A stretch of DNA of 55,765 nt from Chromohalobacter sp. 11-W (GCF_029889905.1 NZ_JARANZ010000016.1:1-55765); one strand, 5' to 3'. Shown: positions 26,039 to 35,082, counted from the first letter of the stretch. Numbers and translations are program-made. The notes: generated from the sequence alone by a model not told the origin.

Positions 26039-28180
26039 TCAGCCGCCACGCCGCCAACGAAAATAACGCCCTAACCAGTCGAGCACCCGCTCGGGCTTGT
26101 GGGCGTTCTTCCACGCGCCTGCGGTGCCTTTGACGGCTTCTGAAAGAGTTGGGTAGGGGTGAATCGTGCCGAGCAACTTGTTGAGCCCGATGTTGTGCTT
26201 CATGGCCAGCGTCAGTTCCGCCAGCCATTCGCCCGCGTTTTCGCCGACCAGAGTGGCGCCGAGGATACGATCCTTGCCGGGCACCGTGAGGATCTTGACG
26301 AAACCGGTAGTGGCGCGCTCGGCGATCGCTCGGTCGCTCTCGGCCATCGCGTAGCGGGTGACCTCGTAAGCGACGCCCTGAGCCTTGGCTTCACGCTCGT
26401 TGAGACCCACGCGCGCCACTTCGGGCTGCAGGTACGTCACCGCGGGCATGATGCGGTAGTCGACCTTGAAGCGCTTGAATTCGCCGAACAGGGCGTTGAC
26501 CGCGACATGCCAGGCTTGGTGCGCGGCGGCGTGGGTCAACTGATAAGGGCCGGCGACATCGCCGCAGGCCCAGATGTTGGGCAGCTTGGTCTGTAGCTGC
26601 TCGTTGACCTCCAGGGTCCCGTTGTCGCGAGTGGCAATCCCCAGCGCTTCCAGCCCGAGCCCATCGACATTGGCCTGACGACCGACGCTGACCAGCAGGC
26701 GGTCGAAGGGAATGTGCGTTTGGCGACCGTCGGCTGTCTCGACGAGAAGCTGGTTTTCGCCGTCCTCGGCCGTCACTGCCAGTACCTGGGTACGGGTCAT
26801 GACCTCGAGGCCCTCGTCGACGAGCAGATCGGCCACAAGCTCGCCGACCTCGTCATCCTCGCGCCCTAGCAACCGCTCGGTTCCCTCGATCAGCGTGACC
26901 TGGCTACCCAGGCGGGCGAAGCTCTGGCCGAGCTCGCAGCCGATGGCGCCACCGCCCAGCACCACTAGGCGACGCGGCTGTTCGGTCAGCATCCACAGGT
27001 TCTCGGAAGTCAGCACGTCGATCCGTTCGATGCCCGGAATCGGCGGCACCTTGGGCGTGGCCCCGGTGGCGATGACGATATGCCGGGCCGTTAGTTGCTT
27101 GCCGTCGACATCGACCGCCCAGGGTGACGTCAGCCTTGCCGTACCGCGTTTCACCTCGACGCCCAGCCCGGTATAGCGTTCCTCACTGTCATGGGGTGCC
27201 ACCTCCTCGATGACACGTCGCACATGGCCCATGACCTCGCCGAAGTCGATCTGTGGCGCCCCCGCGTGGATGCCCAGTTGCTCGGCATCGCGCACGTTCT
27301 GAGCTGCCCGCGCGGCACGAATCAGCGCCTTGGAGGGCACGCACCCGGTATTGAGGCAGTCGCCCCCCATGGCGTCGCGTTCGACGAGTGCGACCCGGGC
27401 GCGTACCGCGCTGGCGATGTAGCTGGTCACGAGCCCCGCCGAGCCGCCGCCGATCACCAGCACGTCGACATCGAAGTGCTGGGGTTTGGTGTATCCCCGG
27501 TAGCGCTTGCGGCGTTGCAGCCAGTCCACGACCCAGCGTGCGATCAATGGGAAGACGCCGAGCAGGGCGAAGGAGAGCAGCAACGACGGTGAGACGACGC
27601 CACCCAGCGACTGCAGCTCGCCAAGTTGTTGGCCGGCATTTACGTAGACCAGCGTGCCGGGGATCATGCCGATCTGACTGGCGATATAGAACACCGAGGT
27701 GCGCAGCCGGGTCAGGCCCATCGCCAGGTTGATGACGAAGAATGGGAAGATCGGCACCAGTCGCAGGCTGAACAGATACAACGCCCCATCGCGCTCGATG
27801 CCGCGATTTATCGTCTCGACTTGCCGCGCGAAGCGGCGTTCGATCCACGCCCGAAAAAGCGTCCGGGAGACCAGAAAGGCCAAGGTGGCGCCAACCGTGC
27901 TCGCGAAGGAGATGATCAGGAATCCCCAGCCCAGGCCGAACAGGGCTCCCCCCAGCAGCGTCAGGAAGGCGGCGCCGGGCAGCGAGAGCGCGGCGATCAG
28001 TACATACACGAGGAAGAAGCCGCCGGCGACGAGCCAGGGCGCATCGGCGAACCATCGATCGAACCGTCCTTGCAGCGACTTGATGGACTCGAGCGTCAGG
28101 TAATCGTCGAAGCCGCCCGCGAAAAAGGCCACGATCGCCACCAGCACCACGCCCAGAATCACCACGCGATAATGTTTCAA
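26039..28180 (-). CDS. VTT (DedA/TVP38-type) membrane domain fused to a mercuric-reductase-like flavoprotein
   Basis: A 713-residue fusion. Residues 1-235 contain about five hydrophobic segments of the VTT/SNARE-associated fold, with the GAAFLTLLGGALFG and FFVINLAMGLTRLRTSVFYIASQIGMIPGTLVYVNAG motifs. From about 240 the protein is a class I pyridine nucleotide-disulfide oxidoreductase: FAD site VLVIGGGSAGL, redox pair GGDCLNTGCVPSK, NAD site VVLGGGAIGCE and dimer-interface HPYPTLSEAVK. It is probably a membrane-tethered NAD(P)H-dependent reductase. No mer genes are nearby, so mercury as substrate is not supported. It is convergent with the HAD gene. Confidence 0.85.
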   Translation of the reverse strand: MKHYRVVILGVVLVAIVAFFAGGFDDYLTLESIKSLQGRFDRWFADAPWLVAGGFFLVYVLIAALSLPGAAFLTLLGGALFGLGWGFLIISFASTVGATLAFLVSRTLFRAWIERRFARQVETINRGIERDGALYLFSLRLVPIFPFFVINLAMGLTRLRTSVFYIASQIGMIPGTLVYVNAGQQLGELQSLGGVVSPSLLLSFALLGVFPLIARWVVDWLQRRKRYRGYTKPQHFDVDVLVIGGGSAGLVTSYIASAVRARVALVERDAMGGDCLNTGCVPSKALIRAARAAQNVRDAEQLGIHAGAPQIDFGEVMGHVRRVIEEVAPHDSEERYTGLGVEVKRGTARLTSPWAVDVDGKQLTARHIVIATGATPKVPPIPGIERIDVLTSENLWMLTEQPRRLVVLGGGAIGCELGQSFARLGSQVTLIEGTERLLGREDDEVGELVADLLVDEGLEVMTRTQVLAVTAEDGENQLLVETADGRQTHIPFDRLLVSVGRQANVDGLGLEALGIATRDNGTLEVNEQLQTKLPNIWACGDVAGPYQLTHAAAHQAWHVAVNALFGEFKRFKVDYRIMPAVTYLQPEVARVGLNEREAKAQGVAYEVTRYAMAESDRAIAERATTGFVKILTVPGKDRILGATLVGENAGEWLAELTLAMKHNIGLNKLLGTIHPYPTLSEAVKGTAGAWKNAHKPERVLDWLGRYFRWRRGG

Positions 28181-28343
28181 TCCATCCCCCTTGTTCCTGC
28201 GCTGATCGGCAGATATTGACGTTGCCGGTGACGCGATACCCGAGCGCCGGTCGCCAGAACCATGCAGTGGCCCAGCGTGGCGACGCGTTCAGGAATTGAG
28301 TCGTGCCACGCCCTTGATCCTTACACGTGATAGCCGTGGTCGC

Positions 28344-28380
28344 CACGAAAAAGGCGATATACCGGTTCCGGTATATCGCC
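28344..28380 (-). terminator. Intrinsic terminator of the AhpD-like gene
   Basis: GGCGATATACCGG (28353-28365) and CCGGTATATCGCC (28368-28380) form a perfect 13-bp stem with a two-base turn. On the minus strand the stem is followed by TTTTTCGTGG. It lies 44 bases after the minus-strand gene that stops at 28424. The rest of 28181-28423, upstream of the flavoprotein gene, holds nothing else I can name. Confidence 0.85.
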
Positions 28381-28423
28381 CGATTTCTCTTACGCAGCCG
28401 CCAACACCGTGCGTTCACACTTA

Positions 28424-28981
28424 TCAGGCACGCGGATCCTGCCATTCGAGCGACTTGAGCTCGTCATTGAGTGGCGTACCGGCGATATGATTGGTGTAGT
28501 TGGACAGCGTCTTGAGGCTGACGGCAATGACCAGTTCGAGCAACTGCTGTTTTTCGAAACCGGCCTCCAGAAACGCCTGAACTTCGCCGTCCTCGGCCCA
28601 GCCCCGCGCCTCGACGAGATGCTTGGCGAAGCGCGCCACGGCGTTGAGCTTGGGATCGTCGGGGTTTTGCAGCTCGCGGAGTTTCTCGATATCGCCCTCC
28701 GGCACCTTGGCGGCATTCGCCCCTCCCGTATGAGCCGCCACACAGAAACTGCAGCCGTTGACGGAACTGATAGCGAGTAGTGCGACCTGTTGCTGTGCCG
28801 GCGTCAGGCTAGTCCGTGAGTAGATGCCATCCAGCGTCTGATACGCCTCGAGTAGCGCCGGGGCCTCCGCCATCTTGGCGAATAAGTTGGGCAAGAACCC
28901 CATCTGCTCTTGCGTGCTTTCCAGGCGTTCCTTGGCTTCTTGGGGCGCGCTGTCGACCGTATGCAAGGTGAAGTCCGTCAT
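28424..28981 (-). CDS. AhpD-like/carboxymuconolactone decarboxylase family protein
   Basis: A 185-residue all-helical protein of the AhpD/CMD family. The redox motif is SSVNGCSFCVAAHTGG with C77, C80 and H84, the alkylhydroperoxidase arrangement. Related YciW-type proteins reduce peroxides with thiol partners. It stands alone with its own terminator downstream. The start at 28981 has an AGGAGA ahead on the minus strand. Confidence 0.85.
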   Translation of the reverse strand: MTDFTLHTVDSAPQEAKERLESTQEQMGFLPNLFAKMAEAPALLEAYQTLDGIYSRTSLTPAQQQVALLAISSVNGCSFCVAAHTGGANAAKVPEGDIEKLRELQNPDDPKLNAVARFAKHLVEARGWAEDGEVQAFLEAGFEKQQLLELVIAVSLKTLSNYTNHIAGTPLNDELKSLEWQDPRA

Positions 28982-29161
28982 GTCGTTCTCCTGATCGATG
29001 AATCATTTCACCAGCAAGGTTAGCGCCCCTGGAAACGAATGAAAGCCACTTCACGTCTCTATTTCATGTCGCAACGTCCACCATCTGCCTACAATCACTG
29101 CAAACCGTCTCCATGCGTGCTTGAGTGGTGGAATCCTTCACCATGACAGCGGAACGTAAAC

Positions 29162-29830
29162 ATGATTCTGGTATTCGATATCAACGAAACTCTGCTTGAT
29201 ACTGCAGCGTTGGCACCGTTCTTCGATGAGGTTTTTGGCGATCCAGCAGTGCGCACTGAATGGTTTCTGACTCTGGAGGAAACCTGGATGACGGCGACAC
29301 TGACGGGGCGTTACCTACCGTTCGGGCATTTAGCGAAAAGTGCCTTGCGTCAAACCGGATGGCGGCATGGAGTTGAGATAAACGAGGCTCGTCAACACCG
29401 GCTCATCGAATTGCTGATGACGCTCCCCGCGCATCCCGATGTTGCGCCGGCGCTGGCAGCGCTACGTGCTAAAGGGTATCGGCTGACTGCCCTGACCAAT
29501 GGCACCTCAAATGCCGTACAACACCAATTGTCCCAGGAAGGTCTCGAGGCGGCTTTCGATGTCATTCTCAGTGTTGACTCTGTCGCTTGTTACAAGCCAG
29601 GACAGCCTGCCTATCAACACGCCGCCGATCATTGGCAAGTATCGCCTCGCGAGTTGGTCATGATCGCGGCTCATGGTTGGGATTTGATTGGCGCCGCCAG
29701 CGCGGGCTGCAAGACTGCTTTCATCGCGCGTCCCGGCAAGGTCATCGACCCGCAACTGTTTCAGCCCGATTGGCAAGCCGACTCGCTCACGGCCCTGAGC
29801 CAGCAATTGATGGCGGAAGTTTCTCCCTAG
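29162..29830 (+). CDS. Haloacid dehalogenase type II family hydrolase (second copy)
   Basis: A 222-residue HAD hydrolase. Motif I FDINETLLDT has nucleophile D6; motif II is LTNGTSNA; the lysine is in CYKPGQPAY; motif IV is MIAAHGWDLIGAASAG. The INET variant at motif I, in place of the YGT of the paralogue at 25342, is common in haloacid dehalogenase type II proteins. Followed 94 bases later by an EthD-type gene on the same strand, a possible two-gene catabolic unit. Confidence 0.8.
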   Translation: MILVFDINETLLDTAALAPFFDEVFGDPAVRTEWFLTLEETWMTATLTGRYLPFGHLAKSALRQTGWRHGVEINEARQHRLIELLMTLPAHPDVAPALAALRAKGYRLTALTNGTSNAVQHQLSQEGLEAAFDVILSVDSVACYKPGQPAYQHAADHWQVSPRELVMIAAHGWDLIGAASAGCKTAFIARPGKVIDPQLFQPDWQADSLTALSQQLMAEVSP

Positions 29831-29924
29831 CCTGAAACGGTAACGTGAAGATGTAAGGTATAGAGGCATCTAGCGACTGAAACGAAGTGTATATTCAATT
29901 CGTATCTATTCTATGGAGACCACA

Positions 29925-30227
29925 ATGATCGATGTCATGGTTGCCTACCCGAACCAGAATGATCTTACCTTCGATGATCAGTACTACTTGGATAAACATG
30001 TTCCTCTTGTCGAGGAAAAACTAGGAGAACATGGCCTGCGTTATGCGAGAATTCATCGCGGTACCGATGCCGCGTCTCCTTACCACTTAATTGCCCATCT
30101 GGGATTCGATTCGGCGGAGGCCTTCGAGTCCGCGTTTGATGCCGTTGGCCAAACACTCATGAACGATGTTCCCCACTTCACCAATGTGGAACCGGTGTTG
30201 CAGGTCAGCGAGGTGGTCATTCCGTAG
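29925..30227 (+). CDS. EthD-family small protein
   Basis: A 100-residue dimeric alpha-beta barrel (EthD-type) protein. MIDVMVAYPNQNDLTFDDQYYLDKHVPLVEEKL shows the Y-x-x-K/H-VPL signature. The start at 29925 has GGAG six bases upstream; an ATG at 29913 would include that site. EthD proteins assist ring or ether degradation in some pathways; here the partner is unknown. Its end overlaps the convergent AraC-type gene by 11 bases. Confidence 0.8.
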   Translation: MIDVMVAYPNQNDLTFDDQYYLDKHVPLVEEKLGEHGLRYARIHRGTDAASPYHLIAHLGFDSAEAFESAFDAVGQTLMNDVPHFTNVEPVLQVSEVVIP

Positions 30228-31128
30228 CGTGCGTTTTGAGACGTGAGGGCGGCACGCCCCTGATCCTCTTGTAGGCCTTGCGAAAGGTGGATTCCGAGCG
30301 ATAGCCGCTGGCCAGCATGGCCCCTACGATGCTCTCGCCATTGGCGAGCGCTTGGTCTGCCAATATCATGCGTAGCCGGCCTTGATAGCGCGCCACAGTC
30401 GTTCCCACGACGCGATGGAAACGTTCGCTGAAACTCGAACGGGAAAGCCCGACGGTGTAGGCCAGTTCGCGCAACGTCCAGTCGCGTCGCGGATCCTCGT
30501 GCAAAAGCTTGAGTGCACGGCTAACGGGAGAGTCCAGAAACGCCATCAGGTGACGCTGGTCGAGCAGCCGCGTCTCTAGGCAGTGGCGCAGCATCAGGAT
30601 CAGCAGGGCATTGGCCAGAGCATTCGTCACCGGCCCATGGCCGGGTGCATCGCCATTGGACAGCTCCTCGGCAAAGGCCTCGACCGCATTCTGAAACGCC
30701 CGCCCACGCGCCTGCCGAGGAATACGCACGATACGCGGCAACGCACCGAACCAGGCCGGGGGAACATCATGCACGAAGCGAAAATGACCACAGATCAACC
30801 CCACGCCGGGTCGCGAACTGCGTAGCGGTACCACCTGCATCGGCGTGTTGGTAGACATGCCCTGAGGTGTTAATTGGTGCGGCGCATCACTGGGGAAAAA
30901 CGCCAGATCGTCAGCCTGCAAATGCTCCTCGCCCCCGTCATGCCAGGTAAGACGACACTGCCCCTCGGTCACCAGATGAAAGCTCGGGGCGACGGCATGT
31001 TCATGCGACAGCAGCCAATCGCCGCATTGCTTGGCGACATGGTAGAAGTCACTACCGAGAAAGATGGGCTTCAAGAGTGCGGTCAACGGATCCCGAGCAA
31101 TCTCTTCTGCATTTTCGCTATGCGTCAT
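30217..31128 (-). CDS. AraC-family regulator with cupin domain
   Basis: A 303-residue regulator. Residues ~10-190 hold the cupin-type arm (SFHLVTEGQCRLTW, DDLAFFPSDAPHQL), and the last ~100 residues the AraC DNA-binding domain (TLRELAYTVGLSRSSFSERFHRVVGTTVARYQGRLRM; SGYRSESTFRKAYKRIRGVPPSRL). Its start overlaps the stop of the zinc-finger gene (ATGA), so its translation is coupled to the sigma/anti-sigma pair. That coupling is unusual and suggests one regulatory unit. Confidence 0.82.
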   Translation of the reverse strand: MTHSENAEEIARDPLTALLKPIFLGSDFYHVAKQCGDWLLSHEHAVAPSFHLVTEGQCRLTWHDGGEEHLQADDLAFFPSDAPHQLTPQGMSTNTPMQVVPLRSSRPGVGLICGHFRFVHDVPPAWFGALPRIVRIPRQARGRAFQNAVEAFAEELSNGDAPGHGPVTNALANALLILMLRHCLETRLLDQRHLMAFLDSPVSRALKLLHEDPRRDWTLRELAYTVGLSRSSFSERFHRVVGTTVARYQGRLRMILADQALANGESIVGAMLASGYRSESTFRKAYKRIRGVPPSRLKTHATE

Positions 31129-31343
31129 CGAGACCCTTCGCCTGAGTCGGATGGGTACACCGGGGCCTGATGTTCAAACGCTCGTCCCGCGTCATGAATC
31201 AACTGGAATTGATGATTGCAGTTCTTGCAAGCGCCGCACATAGCCAGGTGAAACTTCAATGACATTCGTTCCTGTAAGCCAAGCGGTGCATCAAGCTTCT
31301 TCGACATGAGGCGTGTGGCCTCACGGCACATCAGCATTTTCAT
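31125..31343 (-). CDS. Zinc-finger (zf-HC2) anti-sigma-like small protein
   Basis: 72 residues from MKMLMCREATRLMSKK (31343), chosen because the ATG overlaps the sigma factor stop (ATGA). The C-x(n)-H-x3-C-x2-C pattern is seen in CREATRLMSKK...FHLAMCGAC, the zinc site of ZAS anti-sigma proteins. There is no membrane segment, so it would be a soluble, possibly redox- or metal-sensitive, partner of the sigma factor upstream. Confidence 0.8.
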   Translation of the reverse strand: MKMLMCREATRLMSKKLDAPLGLQERMSLKFHLAMCGACKNCNHQFQLIHDAGRAFEHQAPVYPSDSGEGSR

Positions 31344-31966
31344 GAGTCGGCCTCCGCCAGCCAACCCTTTTCCAGGCACGCGCGCAACAACAGGCGGCCA
31401 CGATGGAGGATGACCCAGCAGTTATTTTCCTTGATACCCGCCTCCTCGCAGATCTGACGCGTGGAAAGTCCCATGAGTTCGCGCATGGTGAAAATGCGCG
31501 CGATATTTTCGGGCAGTGCAATCATGCAGCTATCGAATACTTGCCAGAACCGCTCACTGGCGAGCGTGCTTTCGGGATCGCCCCAACGTTTGGGGCGCGC
31601 CATTTCCTGCCATCTCCCCGTCGTCTGAAACTGACTTTCCACGGCTGCCTCGAGACCGTCATCGTCCCATGTCTGCCATTTCCCGCGACGCTTCTGGGCA
31701 CGCAGTGCATCGAGAATCTTGTGCTTCAGGATGCCGAAGACCCAGGTTTCATAGCCGGACTTTCCTTCAAAGTGCGCATCCTTCTCGACGGCGGTGATCA
31801 AGGCTTCCTGCACGACGTCATCCGCCTCGGACGCATCGCGTAATTGGAGACGCGCGAAGGCAAGTAAGCGTGGACGTACCGCCGCCAAACGGCGTTGACG
31901 CTCGCCGGAGTGGCCCGCGTCACATGATGAATCAGGCCTTGCTGCCATGACGCCTCTCCCATTCAA
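31340..31966 (-). CDS. ECF-type RNA polymerase sigma factor
   Basis: A 208-residue sigma-70 family protein with region 2 (ARLQLRDASEADDVVQEALITAVEK, then GYETWVFGILKHKILDALR) and region 4 (LPENIARIFTMRELMGLSTRQICEEAGIKENNCWVILHRGRLLL). Region 1 and most of region 3 are absent, as in ECF sigmas. It is translationally coupled to the zinc-finger protein. The target promoters are not visible from this window. Confidence 0.88.
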   Translation of the reverse strand: MNGRGVMAARPDSSCDAGHSGERQRRLAAVRPRLLAFARLQLRDASEADDVVQEALITAVEKDAHFEGKSGYETWVFGILKHKILDALRAQKRRGKWQTWDDDGLEAAVESQFQTTGRWQEMARPKRWGDPESTLASERFWQVFDSCMIALPENIARIFTMRELMGLSTRQICEEAGIKENNCWVILHRGRLLLRACLEKGWLAEADS

Positions 31967-32025
31967 TGATCATGACTCATCATGGCAATAAAACACGTCA
32001 TCCACCACTCGCCTCAGGCCAGTAT

Positions 32026-32658
32026 TCATGTCGCAGCGTCCAGCATTCGCCAGCGCTCAAGATCGCGCGGCGTATCGACATCCCATACCGTGCCGGGGCA
32101 GGCCACGCGAAGGCCCAGTTCTCGCGCCCTTGCGAGGGTTTGCGCTGCCACCTCGCTGCCACCCCAGGCCATGTCCGTGAACATCTCTGCGGGGAGCCGA
32201 TGGCCCCCGATCAATGCATAACCGCCGTCCTCGGCGGTTAGCATCACCAGGTCGTGATCAATCAGCGCCTGCGCACAGCGATCCAGCAGAGCCGTCGTCA
32301 GCACCGGACAGTCGCTGCCGATCAGAAGCGCCGGGCCTCGTTGGGCGGACAAGGCGGTATGCATCCGCTGCCCGAGATCGCCCGATGGCTGGGCATGCAG
32401 CGCGATGCTATGTCGCGCCGCCAGCGCTTCGAGCAGCGGATGGGTCGGCTCCAGCCCCGCCCACAGTTGTATCCGTGCGGCGGGAAAGGTCTGGCGGGCC
32501 ACCTCGAGCGTGCGTTCGAGCAGCGCGACATGCACGTCGCGCGCCTGCTCGGCATCGAGTGCCGGCATCAGCCGGGTCTTGACCTTGCCGGGGATCGGCG
32601 CCTTGGCGAACACCAGCAACGTAATCTCGGTGCCAGAGATCATCGCGTCAGCGGACAT
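32026..32658 (-). CDS. GT-A glycosyltransferase/nucleotidyltransferase, TIGR04282 type
   Basis: 210 residues from MSADAMISG (32658). FAKAPIPGKVKTRLMPALDAEQA at the N-terminus and IGSDCPVLTTALL in the middle identify the family named TIGR04282, often annotated as arsenosugar biosynthesis glycosyltransferase and always close to TIGR04283. Its real product is not known, and I see no arsenic genes (arsM, arsR, radical-SAM arsS) here. It overlaps the preceding gene by 11 bases and is the last of a seven-gene operon. Confidence 0.8.
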   Translation of the reverse strand: MSADAMISGTEITLLVFAKAPIPGKVKTRLMPALDAEQARDVHVALLERTLEVARQTFPAARIQLWAGLEPTHPLLEALAARHSIALHAQPSGDLGQRMHTALSAQRGPALLIGSDCPVLTTALLDRCAQALIDHDLVMLTAEDGGYALIGGHRLPAEMFTDMAWGGSEVAAQTLARARELGLRVACPGTVWDVDTPRDLERWRMLDAAT

Positions 32659-33364
32659 CGGTGTACTCTCCCGCCAGGGTCCAGGGCGATACACCGCACC
32701 AGTAGCGAAGGCGCAGCCACCACATCGTGACGATGGTGCGTAACGGGCCGTGCTGCTGCCAGCGCCGCGCGGACGTGGTCACCCGCGGGGCGAGGCAAGC
32801 CGGCGCGGACAGACGACGCAGGCGGCGACTCATTTCGATATCTTCCATCAGCGGTTGATCGGGAAAACCGCCCGCGATGTCGAAAGCTTCGCGGGTCATG
32901 AAGATCGCCTGGTCGCCCGTGGCGATGCCGGTGAGGCGCGAGCGGCGGTTCATGCTCCAGCCGACCAAACCCGCCAACGCGAACCCGCGCTCGATCTCGA
33001 CATCGAAGCGTCCCCAGCACGCCGGGCCCTTCAGTGCCCGGTCGATCAGCAGATCGGCGCGACGCGGCAGGCGCGTATCGGCATGTATGAAGACCAAGTG
33101 TTCTCCCTGACTTTCCTGGGCGCCATGATTCATCTGCCGAGCCCGGCCGCACTGGCTCTGCAGTACGCGATTTGCCAAGGGGCGCGCCAGCGCGACGCTG
33201 TCGTCGTCGCTGCCGCCGTCGACGACCACGATTTCGACACCGCAGACCCACAACGGCAACAAGGCGGTCAGGCAGGCCTGGATCGTCGCGGCTTCGTTCA
33301 ACACCGGCACGATGACGCTCAACCATGGCGTTGCCGGGCTTTCTTGTGCCATATCCTCGCTCAT
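32648..33364 (-). CDS. GT2-family glycosyltransferase, TIGR04283 type
   Basis: A 238-residue GT-A fold enzyme. LSVIVPVLNEAATI and EIVVVDGGSDDDS bind the nucleotide sugar; FIHADTRLP carries the metal-binding DxD-like position; a C-terminal hydrophobic segment follows (IVTMWWLRLRYWCGV). It belongs with the TIGR04282 partner just downstream. The start overlaps the stop of the glutaredoxin-like gene (ATGA). Confidence 0.82.
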   Translation of the reverse strand: MSEDMAQESPATPWLSVIVPVLNEAATIQACLTALLPLWVCGVEIVVVDGGSDDDSVALARPLANRVLQSQCGRARQMNHGAQESQGEHLVFIHADTRLPRRADLLIDRALKGPACWGRFDVEIERGFALAGLVGWSMNRRSRLTGIATGDQAIFMTREAFDIAGGFPDQPLMEDIEMSRRLRRLSAPACLAPRVTTSARRWQQHGPLRTIVTMWWLRLRYWCGVSPWTLAGEYTDVR

Positions 33365-33708
33365 GCGGACGGTGATACTGTAAATCGATGTTTCAAATGC
33401 TCGACGATATCGCTGGACTCATAAAGCCAGGTGGTCGTCCCGTCTTCGTCGATCCGCAGGCACGGCACGGTCTGTTTACCGCCGCCGGCCACCAATTGCG
33501 CTCTGGCAGCGGGATCCTTGTGGATGTCATGCATCGTGATATCGACACGCAACTTGGTTAGGGCACGCCTGACCTTCCAGCAGAAAGGGCATCCCTCGAA
33601 ATGGTAGAGGGCCAGCTTGCGCGCCTCGCGATCGGCCTCTTCCTGGGCTTGTGGAGACCGCTCGGGCGTGTCTTCATCTCTCAACAACCGCCGTATCATT
33701 GCCAGCAT
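33361..33708 (-). CDS. Glutaredoxin/GST N-terminal-like protein
   Basis: 115 residues with one thioredoxin-fold domain from about residue 32. The CPFC redox site (C40-C43) and the cis-proline run QTVPCLRID are present. A charged leader of ~30 residues precedes it. It could reduce a disulfide or glutathione adduct linked to the glycosyltransferase pathway, which is inference. Eighteen bases after the DUF3047 gene, coupled to the GT2 gene. Confidence 0.82.
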   Translation of the reverse strand: MLAMIRRLLRDEDTPERSPQAQEEADREARKLALYHFEGCPFCWKVRRALTKLRVDITMHDIHKDPAARAQLVAGGGKQTVPCLRIDEDGTTTWLYESSDIVEHLKHRFTVSPSA

Positions 33709-33726
33709 GCTGCTATCTCCTTTGAT

Positions 33727-34395
33727 TCACCCCGGACAATTCGGGGGCATCGGCGAGTCGGAGAAGCCGACGCCGTAATACCAGGCGGTGGCGTCGCCGC
33801 CCGCGTTGTCACCATCGCTCATCAGCGCCACGCCGCCGATCTCGCTGGCGGCCTCGCCGAACAGCGCCTGGTAATCGGCGCTCACGTCGCGTACTTCCGC
33901 TCGCCATTCGCCGACCGGTGACTGCTCACCCTGAAGGGCCAGCAGCATCGCCCGGTCGGTGAAGGCATTCGGCCAGCGCGCCCCGATGGCCTGATTGGAG
34001 GACCATACGTAGTTTACCGATTGCACCTGCCACGGCAGCAGGCCCGTCTTGCGCGCCACGTAGAGCCGGGCGGGATAGTCGTCGCCGGCCTGGGCGCGCT
34101 CGTCGAGCCCCGCATAACGAGCATCCACCTTCCAGCACCAGTGCAAATAAGGGGTCTCACTCAAATCGATCTCGCGCTCCAGGTACTTAGCGGAAGCCTG
34201 GCCCCGCGCATTCGCCTCGAGCACCTCGGCGCCGTTGTCACGAACCACCGCGTAACGCGTCCGCCCCTCGAAGGTGCGTGTCTCCCAGGTGGCCATTTCC
34301 TGGGCGGAAAACGCGATCTCGGCGGCCGCAGCGCTTGTCGAGAGCGCCAGGCCTCCCAGTGCAAGTGCTCGGCCCACCCAGTGATGCCTCATCAT
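33727..34395 (-). CDS. DUF3047 periplasmic protein
   Basis: 222 residues. A signal peptide is seen (RALALGGLALSTSAAAA, probable cut before EIAF). The body contains YLHWCWKVDARYAG, DDYPARLYVARKTG and SVNYVWSSNQAIGARWPN, the DUF3047 signature, and ends in MSDGDNAGGDATAWYYGVGF. The fold looks like a galactose-binding beta-sandwich, but no activity is known. AGGAGG precedes the start, and the ATG overlaps the stop of the ATPase gene. Confidence 0.8.
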   Translation of the reverse strand: MMRHHWVGRALALGGLALSTSAAAAEIAFSAQEMATWETRTFEGRTRYAVVRDNGAEVLEANARGQASAKYLEREIDLSETPYLHWCWKVDARYAGLDERAQAGDDYPARLYVARKTGLLPWQVQSVNYVWSSNQAIGARWPNAFTDRAMLLALQGEQSPVGEWRAEVRDVSADYQALFGEAASEIGGVALMSDGDNAGGDATAWYYGVGFSDSPMPPNCPG

Positions 34396-35066
34396 GTGCG
34401 CGCCTCCTGATCGGTGGTCCCCATGGCGATGCCTCGTTCGGTCAACCTCAGGATACGCCCGCCGGTCGCCTGGGCGTCGGCCTCGTCGTGCGTCACCATC
34501 AGCGTGGGCAAGCGAGAGTGACGCACGCGCTCGAAGACCCAGTGGCGGATCTCACCGCGCCGCTCGGCATCCAGCTTGGAAAACGGCTCGTCGAGCAGGA
34601 TTGCGCGCGGCTGTGACAACAGCACCCGCAATAGAGCGACCCGTGCCTTCTGCCCACCGGACAACGTCGCGGGATCGCGCTTGGCAAACGCCTCCAGCCC
34701 CACTGACGCCAACGCTTTTTGAATTCGCTCACGGCGTTGCCGGCGCGTGCCTTCACGCACCATGCCGAAGGCCAGGTTGCCCGCCACGTCAAGATGCGGA
34801 AACAGCAGCGGATCCTGAAAGAGTAGTCCGACATGACGCTGCTCGGCGGGCAGCGTATCGATACGCGTGTCATCGAGCAGTACGCGGCCCTGCGCCTGAA
34901 AGGCCGGGCTTAAAAAGCCCGCGATGTACGCCAGCAGGGTGGATTTGCCGACGCCGGAGGGCCCCATGACGGTCAGTACCTCACCGGGTTCGACCGTGGT
35001 ATCCAGGCTCAGCAAGCGGTGCTGGCCCTGTTCGATGACGATGTCGTCGAGAATCAATGACGCCAT
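34392..35066 (-). CDS. ynjD: YnjD-like ABC transporter ATPase
   Basis: 224 residues from MASLILDDIVIEQ (35066). Walker A GPSGVGKST is at 35-43, the signature is LSGGQKARVALLRVL and Walker B is AILLDEPFSKLDAE. Length and gene order match E. coli YnjD. Seventeen bases separate it from the permease gene. Substrate unknown. Confidence 0.83.
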   Translation of the reverse strand: MASLILDDIVIEQGQHRLLSLDTTVEPGEVLTVMGPSGVGKSTLLAYIAGFLSPAFQAQGRVLLDDTRIDTLPAEQRHVGLLFQDPLLFPHLDVAGNLAFGMVREGTRRQRRERIQKALASVGLEAFAKRDPATLSGGQKARVALLRVLLSQPRAILLDEPFSKLDAERRGEIRHWVFERVRHSRLPTLMVTHDEADAQATGGRILRLTERGIAMGTTDQEART

Positions 35067-35082
35067 GGCGTGAGTCCTTGCT

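Noticed and set aside
26039-28180. Mercury resistance gene (merA)
   Set aside because: No other mer gene, and the C-terminal vicinal Cys pair is missing.
32026-33364. Arsenosugar biosynthesis
   Set aside because: Only the family names suggest it; no arsenic resistance or methylation gene is present.
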